This document shows positions 27,880 to 37,291 of a DNA stretch of 64,000 nt, in pieces. The first letter of the stretch is position 1; every line of letters starts with the position of its first letter. The stretch is taken from the NCBI GenBank assembly GCA_013141495.1, contig JABFQV010000010.1, positions 1 to 64,000 on the forward strand, read 5' to 3'. Under the pieces are notes generated by a model that did no database searches, had not been told where the DNA came from, and saw only the letters and a program-made list of their open reading frames with translations. This stretch comes from Methylotenera sp. GTDB taxonomy: Bacteria; Pseudomonadota; Gammaproteobacteria; Burkholderiales; Methylophilaceae. A program made the translations under genes and the position numbers.

Positions 27880-28746
27880 ATGACTTTTAGTATGACTGGT
27901 TTTGCCGCCTTAGAGCACCCCTTAGAAAATGCTACGCTAGTGCTAGAGTTACGCGCTGTAAATAGCCGTTATTTAGATGTACATTTTAAGCTTGATGATG
28001 CGCTAAGAGCATTTGAACCAGCGATTAGAGCGTTGATTGCAGCTAATTTAAGTCGAGGCAAAATTGAGTGTAAAGTCAATTTAATGCAACGCAAGCAAAC
28101 CAACCTGGCACCGCAACTGGATGAGCCGCTGATGCAGCAATTAGCGGCGATGCAAAGCAAAGCGCTGACGTTTTTTCCGCAAAGTCGGCAGCTGAGTGTC
28201 GCCGATATTTTACGTTGGCCAGGTGTAGTGTTGAGTGATGATTTAAGCCAGTCCTCATTGATTGAAGATATTGAAAAATTAGTGCAGCTTGGCCTGCAGG
28301 ATTTAAGCGCCTCACGTGCACGTGAGGGTGAAAAATTAAAGGCGTTGATCTTAGATAGACTCGTGCAAATTGAAGCATTAGTGGCAAAAGTAAAACCGCT
28401 ATTGCCCGCTTTAAATAAAGAGTACCAAGCCAAACTAGAACTCAAGCTACTAGAGACACTAAAAACGATAGATCAGGATCGTATTGCACAGGAGCTGGTG
28501 TTGTTTGCACAGCGTATAGATGTAGATGAAGAGTTAAGCCGCTTAACCGCACATGTTTCAGAAGTGAAGCGTATTTTAAATAGCGATGCACCCGCAGGTA
28601 AGCGCTTGGACTTTTTAATGCAGGAGCTTAATCGTGAAGCCAATACTTTGGGCTCAAAATCTGTATCCGTGCAGACTACACAAGTATCAATGGAGTTAAA
28701 AGTATTGATAGAGCAGATGCGTGAGCAGATACAAAATATTGAGTAA
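27880..28746 (+). CDS. yicC: YicC family endoribonuclease
   Basis: YicC proteins are RNA-cleaving enzymes that affect small-RNA turnover; older names call them stress-induced. The 288-residue protein starts with the typical MTFSMTGFA and ends with the DUF1732 region (GKRLDFLMQELNREANTLGSK near residue 245). Length is normal. gmk follows 41 bases downstream, the widely conserved yicC-gmk pair. Confidence 0.95.
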   Translation: MTFSMTGFAALEHPLENATLVLELRAVNSRYLDVHFKLDDALRAFEPAIRALIAANLSRGKIECKVNLMQRKQTNLAPQLDEPLMQQLAAMQSKALTFFPQSRQLSVADILRWPGVVLSDDLSQSSLIEDIEKLVQLGLQDLSASRAREGEKLKALILDRLVQIEALVAKVKPLLPALNKEYQAKLELKLLETLKTIDQDRIAQELVLFAQRIDVDEELSRLTAHVSEVKRILNSDAPAGKRLDFLMQELNREANTLGSKSVSVQTTQVSMELKVLIEQMREQIQNIE

Positions 28747-28787
28747 CAAACTTTAGGAATGATCTCAATTTAGAATAAAATACACTT

Positions 28788-29399
28788 ATGAATACAGGCA
28801 ACCTATTTATTATTACGGCGGCTTCAGGCGCGGGTAAAACCAGCTTGATTAAAGCCTTGTTAAAACAAGATGCGCATTTAAAGCTTTCTGTTTCGCATAC
28901 CACACGTAAGCCCAGGCCCGGTGAAACAAATGGTGTGGATTACCACTTTGTAGATGACGCTACATTTCTGACAATGTTAGGTGATGCGCAGTTTCTAGAA
29001 AGTGCTGAGGTACATGGTGCGCGTTACGGCACTTCACAATCTGCAGTCGATGGACCGCTTAAAGCAGGTTTTGATGTGATCTTGGAAATTGACTGGCAGG
29101 GTGCAGCGCAGGTGCGCCGTTTGTTTCCCAACGCGGTCAGTATTTTTGTGTTACCGCCCTCTATCGAAACTTTAGAGCACAGGCTTAATAGTCGCGGGCA
29201 GGATAGCCAGGAGACTATTTCTAGGCGCGTAGCTGCCGCGCAGTCCGAAATGCGCCACGTGGGCGAGTTTGATTATGTTACAATTAACGACACTTTTGAA
29301 GTTGCGTTACAAGATATTGCAGCAATTATGCGCGCTCAGCGCCTTGTGGCTACGGTTCAATTGCAGCGCTACGCAAGTCTGATTCAAACACTTACTTAA
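28788..29399 (+). CDS. gmk: Guanylate kinase
   Basis: Phosphorylates GMP to GDP with ATP. The P-loop ASGAGKTS is at residues 11-18, and the GMP-binding stretch SHTTRKPRPGE near residue 35 is complete. Length 203 is normal. A hairpin follows its stop, then a repeat element, then rpoZ; in many bacteria gmk and rpoZ are adjacent, so the element appears to have inserted into a former operon junction. Confidence 0.97.
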   Translation: MNTGNLFIITAASGAGKTSLIKALLKQDAHLKLSVSHTTRKPRPGETNGVDYHFVDDATFLTMLGDAQFLESAEVHGARYGTSQSAVDGPLKAGFDVILEIDWQGAAQVRRLFPNAVSIFVLPPSIETLEHRLNSRGQDSQETISRRVAAAQSEMRHVGEFDYVTINDTFEVALQDIAAIMRAQRLVATVQLQRYASLIQTLT

Positions 29400-29432
29400 A
29401 TTTGCTTAATTTGTTGAAAAATTAAGCAAATT
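29399..29432 (+). terminator. AT-rich hairpin after gmk
   Basis: AATTTGCTTAAT and ATTAAGCAAATT pair perfectly over 12 bases with a 10-base loop, immediately at the gmk stop. It is AT-rich and lacks a clean T-run, so termination strength is uncertain. Confidence 0.5.
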
Positions 29433-29436
29433 AAAC

Positions 29437-29563
29437 GAGAGCTTTGCACGAAGCTGCTTTATTGCTAAAAACGTTAATTTTGTCATTCTGAGCGTAGCGA
29501 AGAATGACGGGCTTGATATTTTGGTTAAAAATAGTGCTATTTTTAGCTTCGTGCAAAGCTCTC
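29437..29563. mobile_element. Non-coding element with GAGAGCTTTGCAC inverted ends, copy 1
   Basis: A 127-base element with perfect 19-base terminal inverted repeats (GAGAGCTTTGCACGAAGCT). It is flanked on both sides by TAAAC (29432-29436 and 29564-29568), a credible 5-base target duplication. Inside, at 29482-29508, is a REP-like palindrome with arms GTCATTCT and AGAATGAC. No coding capacity. A longer relative is at 36296-36473. Confidence 0.85.
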
Positions 29564-29640
29564 TAAACGTTTTAATTAAAACTTTTAATTACTTTACCCA
29601 TTTCGGGTTCATTTATATTGATCAATAAGGAAACACCATC

Positions 29641-29853
29641 ATGGCACGTATTACGGTAGATGATTGCTTAGAAAAAATCTCTAATCGCTTTCAATTGACT
29701 TTAGTGGCGGCATATCGCGCACGTCAGTTAGAAAATGGCGCAGAACCGCTGGTAAACGTGCAGGGTTTGCGCGACAAGCCAACGGTCATTGCCTTGCGTG
29801 AAATAGCCGCAGGTAAAATTGGTGCAGAAGTTTTAACGCGTGGCATTGTTTAA
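29641..29853 (+). CDS. rpoZ: RNA polymerase omega subunit
   Basis: Small subunit that assists assembly of RNA polymerase and forms part of a ppGpp site. The 70-residue protein starts [13 protein letters not shown], as expected, and has the AAYRARQL helix. Ribosome site AAGGAAA precedes the ATG. spoT follows after 33 bases to its ATG, the conserved rpoZ-spoT pair, linking the alarmone enzyme with its polymerase target. Confidence 0.97.
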   Translation: MARITVDDCLEKISNRFQLTLVAAYRARQLENGAEPLVNVQGLRDKPTVIALREIAAGKIGAEVLTRGIV

Positions 29854-29886
29854 TTTTTAACATTTTTGCTTTGTAGTGAATATTCC

Positions 29887-32133
29887 ATGCCAAAAGCCGC
29901 CACCAATCACAAAGCGGAATTATCAAAACCAACCTTAGAGCCCTTGCTGCCTGCGGACAGCGAGGATTCTGCTCTAACCGTACGCCTTAATCGTTACTTA
30001 AAACCTGAAGATATCGCCCAAGTTTGGGATGCTTATCGCTATGCCTTCCAAGCGCATGACGGTGTAGTGCGCAAAACAGGCGAACCTTACATTACACACC
30101 CGGTATCGGTTGCCTGCATTTTGGCGGACTTACACATGGATGTGCCAACCATTTTGGCAGCATTGCTGCACGATGTAGTAGAAGACACTTTAATCACCAC
30201 TGTCGATATTAAAGAGAAATTCGGGCAACAGGTGGCTGAGTTGGTTGATGGTGTTACCAAGCTGGATAAAATCGAGTTTCAAAGTGCAAGCGAGGCGCAG
30301 GCAGAAAACTTTCGCAAAATGCTGCTGGCAATGAGCCAGGATGTACGGGTGATTTTAGTCAAATTGGCAGATCGGCTGCACAATATGCAAACGCTGGATG
30401 CCATGCGGCCAGAAAAGCAGAAGCTGATTGCCAAAGAAACGCTGGATATTTATGCGCCGATTGCTAACCGCCTAGGCTTAAACGCCATATACCAGGCGCT
30501 AGAGGATTTAAGTTTTCAATACCTGTACCCGATGCGTTTTAATGCCATCTCCAAGGCGATTATGGCGGCACGTGGTAACCGTAAAGAGGTCGTCAGCAAG
30601 ATTTTAGATTCAATCAAGCAGCAATTGAGTACATTTAACATTGAAGCTGAAGTATCTGGACGAGAAAAGCATCTTTACAGCGTCTATAAAAAGATGACCA
30701 GTAAGGCAACGCCTTTTTCACAAGTGTATGATATTTATGGCTTTAGAGTGGTAGTGAAAGATTTGCCAAGTTGCTATTTGGCGCTCGGTGCTTTGCATGC
30801 ATTGTTTAAACCAATCCCCAGTAAGTTTAAAGATTACATTGCCATCCCTAAAGCCAACGGTTATCAGTCGTTGCATACCACCTTGTTTGGTCCGTTTGGT
30901 ACTCCAATTGAAGTGCAAATCCGTAGCGCAGAAATGCACAATATTGCCGATGCGGGCGTGGCCGCACACTGGCTGTATAAGGCGAGCGATGCACAGCTCA
31001 CCGCATTACAACAACAAACGCACCAGTGGTTACAACGTTTGTTGGATATTCAAAGTGAAAGCGCTGACTCACTCGACTTTCTGGAGCATCTCAAAATTGA
31101 TTTGTTCCCGGATGAAGTTTATGTGTTTACCCCTAAGGGGAAGATTCTGGCCTTGCCAAAACGGGCGACTGCGGTCGATTTTGCTTATGCCGTCCATTCT
31201 GACATCGGCAATAGTTGTGTTGCTGTGCGCATTAACCATGAGTTGGCACCGTTGCGCTCAGAGTTACATAATGGCGACCACGTTGAAATCATCACGGGTT
31301 CGCTGGCAAAACCCAACCCAGCATGGCTTAATTATGTCATCACTGGGCGCGCACGGGCGCATATTCGTCACTTTTTAAAAGCTCAACAGTCAACAGAATC
31401 AGCCGGTCTTGGTGAGCGTATGTTAAACCAAGCCCTACGTGCCTTACAGGCTGATCCAGACCAAATATCGGATGCACATTGGCAAAAAATAATACGTGAT
31501 TACGGCCTTAAAAATAAATCAGAAATTTTGACTGATATCGGCTTGGGTAAACGCCAAAGCGTAATGGTGGCGCATCAATTGCTTGCGCTAACAGATGACC
31601 ACCTAGAAAAGCATAATAATCTGCCAGGGGCGTCTTTAGATACCATTACCATTCGCGGTACCGAGGGCATGGCGGTACAGTTTGCCCCTTGCTGTAAACC
31701 GATTCCAGGCGACCCGATTTTAGGCTTTATCAATAAAGATAAAGGCTTGGTGATTCATACACATGATTGCCCAAGTGTGCGTAAATTTAAACTAGACCCG
31801 GATAAATGGCTGGATGTAGTGTGGGAACCGGAAAGTACCCGTTTATTTAAAACTAATCTTAATTTAACTGTGGCAAACCAGCCGGGCATGCTGGCTAAAA
31901 TCGCATCAGGCATTGCCGAGGCTGGGTCCAACATTGATAATGTGAGCGTAGAGGAGGCTGATGGCAGCGCCTACGCCAATTTATACTTTACCGTACAGGT
32001 TAGAAATCGCATACATTTAGCTGAACTTATGCGTAGTTTGCGTAAAATACCTGATGTTGTGCGCATTAACCGTACTAAAGGCAACGTAGCTAGCAATGGA
32101 AAAAGTGCTAATGGTAAAGCCAGCTCGCAATAG
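29887..32133 (+). CDS. spoT: Bifunctional (p)ppGpp synthetase/hydrolase
   Basis: Long RelA/SpoT homologue controlling the stringent response. Domains in order: HD hydrolase with HDVVEDT near residue 85-91, RelA_SpoT synthetase with YDIYGFRVVV near 280 and NGYQSLHTT near 325, TGS domain near 405-465, and a C-terminal ACT domain near 665-735. The HD residues appear intact, so hydrolysis is expected. I chose the ATG at 29887 (748 residues); a TTG seven codons earlier is possible. Located behind rpoZ. Confidence 0.95.
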   Translation: MPKAATNHKAELSKPTLEPLLPADSEDSALTVRLNRYLKPEDIAQVWDAYRYAFQAHDGVVRKTGEPYITHPVSVACILADLHMDVPTILAALLHDVVEDTLITTVDIKEKFGQQVAELVDGVTKLDKIEFQSASEAQAENFRKMLLAMSQDVRVILVKLADRLHNMQTLDAMRPEKQKLIAKETLDIYAPIANRLGLNAIYQALEDLSFQYLYPMRFNAISKAIMAARGNRKEVVSKILDSIKQQLSTFNIEAEVSGREKHLYSVYKKMTSKATPFSQVYDIYGFRVVVKDLPSCYLALGALHALFKPIPSKFKDYIAIPKANGYQSLHTTLFGPFGTPIEVQIRSAEMHNIADAGVAAHWLYKASDAQLTALQQQTHQWLQRLLDIQSESADSLDFLEHLKIDLFPDEVYVFTPKGKILALPKRATAVDFAYAVHSDIGNSCVAVRINHELAPLRSELHNGDHVEIITGSLAKPNPAWLNYVITGRARAHIRHFLKAQQSTESAGLGERMLNQALRALQADPDQISDAHWQKIIRDYGLKNKSEILTDIGLGKRQSVMVAHQLLALTDDHLEKHNNLPGASLDTITIRGTEGMAVQFAPCCKPIPGDPILGFINKDKGLVIHTHDCPSVRKFKLDPDKWLDVVWEPESTRLFKTNLNLTVANQPGMLAKIASGIAEAGSNIDNVSVEEADGSAYANLYFTVQVRNRIHLAELMRSLRKIPDVVRINRTKGNVASNGKSANGKASSQ

Positions 32134-32186
32134 TTTGCGTAACTAACTCTTAACAAAACTTTTTAACCAAAGAATGACGCCATAAA

Positions 32187-32573
32187 ATGACAACGAACAC
32201 AAAACAAATTATTCAAACGCAAGGTGCACCGGCCGCTATTGGCACTTACTCTCAAGCCGTTAAAGTAGGCAATACCGTCTATTTGTCTGGTCAAATTGGC
32301 TTAGATCCAGCAAGCATGCAAATGGTAGAAGGTATTGAGGCAGAAGTGCACCGCGTATTTACCAACTTAAAAGCCGTGGCAGAAGCCGCTGGCGGTAGCT
32401 TAGGCGACATGGTGAAGCTGAACGTCTTTTTAACGGATTTGTCCCACTTTGCTTTGGTAAACACCATTATGGCTGAGTATTTCAACCAGCCATATCCAGC
32501 ACGTGCTGCCGTGGGCGTTGCCTCATTACCGCGTGGCGCACTGGTTGAAGCTGACGGTGTGCTGGTCTTGTAG
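32187..32573 (+). CDS. ridA: RidA family enamine/imine deaminase
   Basis: Removes reactive 2-aminoacrylate and related imines formed by PLP enzymes. The 128-residue length, the GQIGLDP motif and the essential arginine in YPARAAVGV near residue 107 identify the active RidA group. It lies 53 bases behind spoT and ahead of the peroxiredoxin and recG; spoT-ridA-recG linkage is common in betaproteobacteria. Confidence 0.94.
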   Translation: MTTNTKQIIQTQGAPAAIGTYSQAVKVGNTVYLSGQIGLDPASMQMVEGIEAEVHRVFTNLKAVAEAAGGSLGDMVKLNVFLTDLSHFALVNTIMAEYFNQPYPARAAVGVASLPRGALVEADGVLVL

Positions 32574-32590
32574 GCTAGCCTTCAGCGCGC

Positions 32591-33151
32591 GTGCGTAGTC
32601 AGCTTAACACCTTGCCGGATGGGTTGCCGATACCCGTCGATGACGCAATGGCGGCACATCTGGAGGGCATGCCGTTACCAAAAACTGTGCTTCATGCAAC
32701 CAATGGTCAGCTTATTAACTTGTCCGAACATAAACATAGGCTCGTTATTTATGTTTATCCCTTAACTGGGCGTCCTGAGGTTGCACTTCCTGAAGGTTGG
32801 GATGAAATCCCTGGAGCGAGAGGATGCACGCCGCAAGCCTGTGATTTTAGTCATCATTATCAAGAACTCCAAGCGCTGAATGCTGCGGTTTTTGGTTTAA
32901 GTTCACAAACGACAGATTATCAATTGGAGCTAAAACGTCGGTTGCATTTACCTTTTGACTTACTCAGTGATAGTGGGTTTTTATTACATTCCACTTTGGC
33001 GTTACCAGTATTTAAGGTGGATACGTTACCGCTTTATAAAAGACTAACCTTGATTGCGGAGCAGGGTATCATCAAAAAAGTTTTTTATCCGGTCTTTCCG
33101 CCTAATCAAAATGCAGCGCAAGTGATTGATTGGTTGAAAAATCACTCGTGA
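32591..33151 (+). CDS. Peroxiredoxin-like protein (AhpC/TSA superfamily)
   Basis: A 186-residue thioredoxin-fold protein with the short conserved segment VIYVYPLTGRP near residue 55 and GARGCTPQACDF near residue 76. The cysteines there are the likely peroxidatic and resolving pair, close to each other as in PrxQ-like enzymes. Substrate is unknown. The start is GTG, 18 bases behind ridA. Its stop overlaps the GTG of recG (GTGA), so the three genes are probably one transcript. Confidence 0.8.
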   Translation: MRSQLNTLPDGLPIPVDDAMAAHLEGMPLPKTVLHATNGQLINLSEHKHRLVIYVYPLTGRPEVALPEGWDEIPGARGCTPQACDFSHHYQELQALNAAVFGLSSQTTDYQLELKRRLHLPFDLLSDSGFLLHSTLALPVFKVDTLPLYKRLTLIAEQGIIKKVFYPVFPPNQNAAQVIDWLKNHS

Positions 33152-35193
33152 ATATGCTTGCACTAAGTGAAATCAAGGCGTTCAGTAAGCCGCTAGTTGC
33201 CAATTTAGCCAAGCTTGGCATTGGCAATCTGCAAGCTTTATTGCTACATTTGCCACTGCGTTACATTGATGAAACACACATCACCGCGATTCGTGATTTG
33301 CGTATGGGGGAATCTTCGCAAGTAGAAGGCGAGATTGTTCACGCAGAGGTGACTTACAAACCCCGAAAAGCCCTTATCGCTAGACTAGAAGACGTCAGTG
33401 GCCAGCTCACTTTGCGTTTTTTGCATTTTTACCCCAGCCAAATTGCAGCACTTAAAGTAGGGTCAAAGCTGCGCGTATATGGTGAAGTGCGCAATGGATT
33501 CTTTGGCTATGAGATTGTTCACCCGACCTGTAAAGCCGTGGGTGAAAAAACGGTAGTGGCGGAGACCTTAACGCCGGTTTATCCAACCGTGGCAGGTCTT
33601 ACTCAAGCCAATTTACGCAAAGCGATTAGCCTAGCGCTGGCGCAAGGGGCGTTGACAGAAACACTACCCGCCAGTGTTTATACAAATCTGCACCTGCCAA
33701 GTTTTGCGGCAAGTTTGCAAGCGCTACATCATCCAAGCCCTGAAGTCGATTTACAGGCTTTAGACAACAAATCTACAGCACACTGGCGCCGATTGGCTTT
33801 TGACGAGCTGTTGGCGCAGCAGCTTTCTATGCGCAAACACTATGCACGCCGCCGTAGCGTAAGCGCGCCACAATTTTCACCTTCAAAACAATTGGTTTCA
33901 GCGTTGCTAAAAAGCTTACCATTCGCGTTAACGGGTGCGCAGCAAAAAGTAGCGTTAGAAATAGAGCACGATTTAACCCAGCCGCATCCCATGCAGCGGT
34001 TGTTGCAGGGAGATGTCGGCAGCGGTAAAACTATCGTGGCTTGTATGGCTGCATTGCAAAGTATCGAAAATGGCTGGCAAGTCGCTTTGATGGCGCCGAC
34101 GGAAATTTTAGCCGAGCAGCACTACCGTAAAATGTTAGGCTGGTTATCGCCGTTAAACATTCGCATTGCATGGTTAACCGGTAGCCAAAACAAAAAAGAC
34201 CGCGAAGCGGCGTTGACGACTATCGCAAACGGCGATGCGCAATTAGTAGTGGGCACGCACGCTTTGTTTCAAGAGGCGGTGCAATTTAAAAACTTAGGGG
34301 TAGCCATCATTGATGAACAACACCGCTTTGGCGTACACCAGCGCTTAGCCTTGCGTCAAAAAGGGCAGCCTGAGCCTCACCAATTGATGATGTCGGCAAC
34401 GCCTATTCCACGTACTTTGTCGATGAGTTATTACGCTGATCTGGATGTTTCGGTGATTGATGAATTGCCGCCTGGCCGCACGCCTATCGTGACTAAGTTA
34501 GTTTCTGATAGTCGGCGTGACGAAATTTTGCAGCGCGTGCGTGAGGCGTGCTTACAGGGCAATCAAGCCTATTGGGTATGCCCGCTAATAGAGGAATCAG
34601 AGGCGTTACAATTAGCCACAGCCAATGATACTTACGCGCTCATGCAAAATGAATTCCCAGAGTTGAAAATAAGCTTAGTGCATGGCCGCATGAAGTCCGC
34701 TGAAAAACAGGCAGTGATGGCAGAATTTAGCGCAGGCGCCTCACAACTCTTAGTCGCCACCACGGTGATAGAAGTCGGCGTCGATGTGCCGAATGCCAGT
34801 TTAATGGTGATAGAGCATGCAGAACGCATGGGGCTGTCGCAACTACACCAACTACGCGGCCGCGTGGGCAGAGGGACGACAAAAAGTACCTGTATTTTAC
34901 TTTATCAAAACAAACTTTCTGAAACCGCCCGTGCGCGTTTAAAAGTGATTTATGAGAGTAATGACGGTTTTGCCATCGCCCAGGCTGACCTGCAAATCCG
35001 GGGCCCTGGCGAGTTGCTTGGGGTACGCCAGAGTGGTGTGCCTATGCTCAAGATTGCTGACTTAGCCCGCGATGTCGATTTGCTGGAAACTGCGAAAACA
35101 CTGGCAGATCAACTGTTAAAAAATTATCCGGCTGAAGTAGAAAGCCATCTGGCAAGGTGGATGGGTAACGCGGGTGAGTTGGTGAAGGTTTAA
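33148..35193 (+). CDS. recG: ATP-dependent DNA helicase RecG
   Basis: Branch-migration helicase that regresses stalled forks and processes Holliday junctions. Domains: wedge/OB region about residues 60-150, helicase motif I GDVGSGKT near 288, motif II as DEQH near 390, motif III SATPIPRT near 420, and the C-terminal QLRGRVGRG motif VI near 575. I use the GTG at 33148, overlapping the previous stop; an ATG at 33154 would be two codons shorter. Length about 681 is normal. Confidence 0.95.
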   Translation: MNMLALSEIKAFSKPLVANLAKLGIGNLQALLLHLPLRYIDETHITAIRDLRMGESSQVEGEIVHAEVTYKPRKALIARLEDVSGQLTLRFLHFYPSQIAALKVGSKLRVYGEVRNGFFGYEIVHPTCKAVGEKTVVAETLTPVYPTVAGLTQANLRKAISLALAQGALTETLPASVYTNLHLPSFAASLQALHHPSPEVDLQALDNKSTAHWRRLAFDELLAQQLSMRKHYARRRSVSAPQFSPSKQLVSALLKSLPFALTGAQQKVALEIEHDLTQPHPMQRLLQGDVGSGKTIVACMAALQSIENGWQVALMAPTEILAEQHYRKMLGWLSPLNIRIAWLTGSQNKKDREAALTTIANGDAQLVVGTHALFQEAVQFKNLGVAIIDEQHRFGVHQRLALRQKGQPEPHQLMMSATPIPRTLSMSYYADLDVSVIDELPPGRTPIVTKLVSDSRRDEILQRVREACLQGNQAYWVCPLIEESEALQLATANDTYALMQNEFPELKISLVHGRMKSAEKQAVMAEFSAGASQLLVATTVIEVGVDVPNASLMVIEHAERMGLSQLHQLRGRVGRGTTKSTCILLYQNKLSETARARLKVIYESNDGFAIAQADLQIRGPGELLGVRQSGVPMLKIADLARDVDLLETAKTLADQLLKNYPAEVESHLARWMGNAGELVKV

Positions 35194-35263
35194 TGCAAGC
35201 CATGAAGGCTACCTTAACGTAGGGCTGAATAGAGAAACGCATTCGCCACATTTAACAAAAAGA

Positions 35264-36280
35264 TTACTTTGATGGCTTCGCATAGTTAAACGCATCTGAA
35301 TAAAACGCATCTTCAGGCAAGCCTGCGTTTAAAAACCCAGCATGTGCGACTTCTACCATTGCGGGTGCGCCGCAGCAATACACTTCAAACTCACTTAAAT
35401 TTTCGACATCATCTAATACCGCTTGATGCACCAAGCCGGTGCGGCCCTGCCAATGGTCTTCAGGTAACGCATCAGATAACACGGGTATAAACTGAATATG
35501 CGCATGCGCCTCTGCCCAAGCGCTTGGCAACTCTGGCATATAAAGGTCTTGTAACGTTTTGGCACCCCAATACAAGGTCACATTGCGTTTGATATTGTTG
35601 TGCAGCATGTGCTCTACAATGCCCTTGATGGGCGCAAAACCAGTGCCGCCTGCCACCATAATCATCGGCTTTGTCGAATCGTCTCGATAATAAAAGCTGC
35701 CAAATGGCGCTTCTATGCGCAAAATAGCTTTGTCTGGCATTTCATTAAACACATATTGCGTAAATTGCCCATCTGGAATTAAACGCAAATGTAACTCGAG
35801 TAAATTATCAACATTCGGCGCATTGGCGAGCGAAAATGCGCGGCGCTTGCCATCTTTAAGCAAAAATTCGATGTATTGCCCGGCGTAAAACTGCAAATGC
35901 TCGTTACTTGGTAGCTTTAAAAACAATGCCATGACATCGTGTGATAACTGCAGCTTACGCTCAACCCGTGTGGGAATAATGCGTGGATGAATCACGCCCG
36001 CGTTAATCTCACGGCATTCAATAGTGATATCGGTAAGTGGCTTGGCACAGCAGAATAAAGCCTTGCCTGCCGCCTTCTCTGCCTCGGTCAGTGCGCTGGC
36101 GGCATAGTCACCATAATCCACTTCACCACTTAGCACGGTGCCTTTGCAACTACCGCAGGCACCGTTACGGCAACCATAAGGCAAGTTAAAACCAGCCTCT
36201 ATGGCAGATTCCAATACGGTTTCATAGGCTTTTGCGGTATAGCGATGGCCGCTCGGTTGAATGGTGATTTGGTATGTCAT
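35264..36280 (-). CDS. Ferredoxin-NAD(P)H reductase-like flavoprotein
   Basis: Two-part electron-transfer protein. The N-terminal 2Fe-2S ferredoxin domain has C37, C42 and C45 in CRNGACGSC and a fourth cysteine at 77 or 78. The C-terminal half has the FAD motif RAFSLAN near residue 155 and the NAD site VAGGTGFAPIKG near 220. Family members are annotated as CDP-6-deoxy-3,4-glucoseen reductase-like, but in betaproteobacteria without that sugar pathway the partner is unknown. I used the ATG at 36280 (338 residues); the frame runs further upstream only because the repeat element at 36296 lacks stops. Confidence 0.88.
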   Translation of the reverse strand: MTYQITIQPSGHRYTAKAYETVLESAIEAGFNLPYGCRNGACGSCKGTVLSGEVDYGDYAASALTEAEKAAGKALFCCAKPLTDITIECREINAGVIHPRIIPTRVERKLQLSHDVMALFLKLPSNEHLQFYAGQYIEFLLKDGKRRAFSLANAPNVDNLLELHLRLIPDGQFTQYVFNEMPDKAILRIEAPFGSFYYRDDSTKPMIMVAGGTGFAPIKGIVEHMLHNNIKRNVTLYWGAKTLQDLYMPELPSAWAEAHAHIQFIPVLSDALPEDHWQGRTGLVHQAVLDDVENLSEFEVYCCGAPAMVEVAHAGFLNAGLPEDAFYSDAFNYAKPSK

Positions 36281-36295
36281 ACTTAGACTTTCTCT

Positions 36296-36473
36296 GAGAG
36301 CTTTGCACGAAGCTGTTTTATTGCTAAAAACGTTAATTTTGTCATTCTGAGCGTAGCGAAGAATCCATGCAACCAATTGATTACACTGGATTCTTCGCTA
36401 CGCTCAGAATGACGGGGCTTGATATTTTGGTTAAAAATAGTGCTATTTTTAGTTTCGTGCAAAGCGCGCTCTC
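36296..36473. mobile_element. Non-coding element with GAGAGCTTTGCAC inverted ends, copy 2
   Basis: A 178-base relative of the element at 29437. The left end GAGAGCTTTGCACGAAGCT and the right end match inverted, with a 4-base cgcg insertion and one change on the right. Inside, GTCATTCTGAGCGTAGCGAA continues to 36367 and pairs perfectly with 36387-36413 over 27 bases, giving a REP-pair-like structure around a 19-base loop. No clear target duplication. It lies just upstream of the reductase gene and may affect its expression. Confidence 0.85.
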
Positions 36474-36510
36474 TATTACTTTTTAATTGGATATTTTTAA
36501 GAAGCTAACT

Positions 36511-36924
36511 TTAATCTTCTCGGCGAAACTCACCCTCTATCACATCATCATTGGCCGCTTTCTTTGCTTGGTAAGGCGATGACGGCTGATTGTTATTTGG
36601 TAGCTGCCTGTTTTTAATGGGTATTAGTAACAGAATAACCGCAATAACATCAGTGATTACACCTGGCAAAATTAACAATACACCCGCGATTATATTACGC
36701 GCACTGCCAAAAATGGCTTTTATCGGGCTTCCACCCGCACTTAAAGTTTGCACCATGCGGCCTGAAAACAATGATTTTTCATCCCGAATAAGCCGAAAGC
36801 CCAACAAAGCTATCGCAACTAAATATACTAATAACCATAAACCGTAGTGCTGTCCTAATTCTATTAGCAGCCATATCTCGGCAATGGGAAAAGCGAGTAA
36901 AATCAAAACCATTAACAATCGCAT
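36511..36924 (-). CDS. fxsA: FxsA family membrane protein
   Basis: FxsA-type inner-membrane protein; overproduction of the E. coli protein relieves phage T7 exclusion by the F plasmid, but its normal job is unknown. The 137-residue protein has three or four membrane helices within residues 1-105 and a polar charged tail ending in EGEFRRED. Motif LIELGQHYGL near residue 20 is typical. It is divergent from cutA, a frequently seen neighbour pair. Confidence 0.9.
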   Translation of the reverse strand: MRLLMVLILLAFPIAEIWLLIELGQHYGLWLLVYLVAIALLGFRLIRDEKSLFSGRMVQTLSAGGSPIKAIFGSARNIIAGVLLILPGVITDVIAVILLLIPIKNRQLPNNNQPSSPYQAKKAANDDVIEGEFRRED

Positions 36925-36956
36925 AATGTATAACCTTTGATGTGTGACCTTAAATT

Positions 36957-37283
36957 TTGAATCCTGAAGCTATTTTACTGGTATTAACCAATATGCCCAA
37001 TGAAGCAAGCGCCAAGCAACTGGCTGAAACACTCATTGCGCAAAATCTGGCTGCGTGTATCAACCTGCTAAGTCCTTGCCAATCAATTTATGCATGGCAA
37101 GGTAAAATAGAACACGTGAGCGAGGTTCCCCTGCTCATTAAAACCAATCAAACTCAGTATAATGCACTGGAAGCCGCGATCATAAAAGCGCACCCGTATG
37201 AACTTCCTGAAATAATCTCTATCCATGTAAGTGGTGGCTTACCTCGCTATTTACAATGGGTAAACACACAATTGTCTACTTGA
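36957..37283 (+). CDS. cutA: CutA1 divalent-cation tolerance protein
   Basis: Small trimeric signal-like protein linked to copper tolerance and to the nearby disulfide reductase. The 108-residue sequence has the family core AACINLL and the ending segment YLQWV. The only plausible start is TTG at 36957, since a stop lies two codons upstream and the next ATG is too far in. cutA followed by dsbD is a conserved pair in proteobacteria. Confidence 0.93.
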   Translation: MNPEAILLVLTNMPNEASAKQLAETLIAQNLAACINLLSPCQSIYAWQGKIEHVSEVPLLIKTNQTQYNALEAAIIKAHPYELPEIISIHVSGGLPRYLQWVNTQLST

Positions 37284-37291
37284 AGGCCGCA

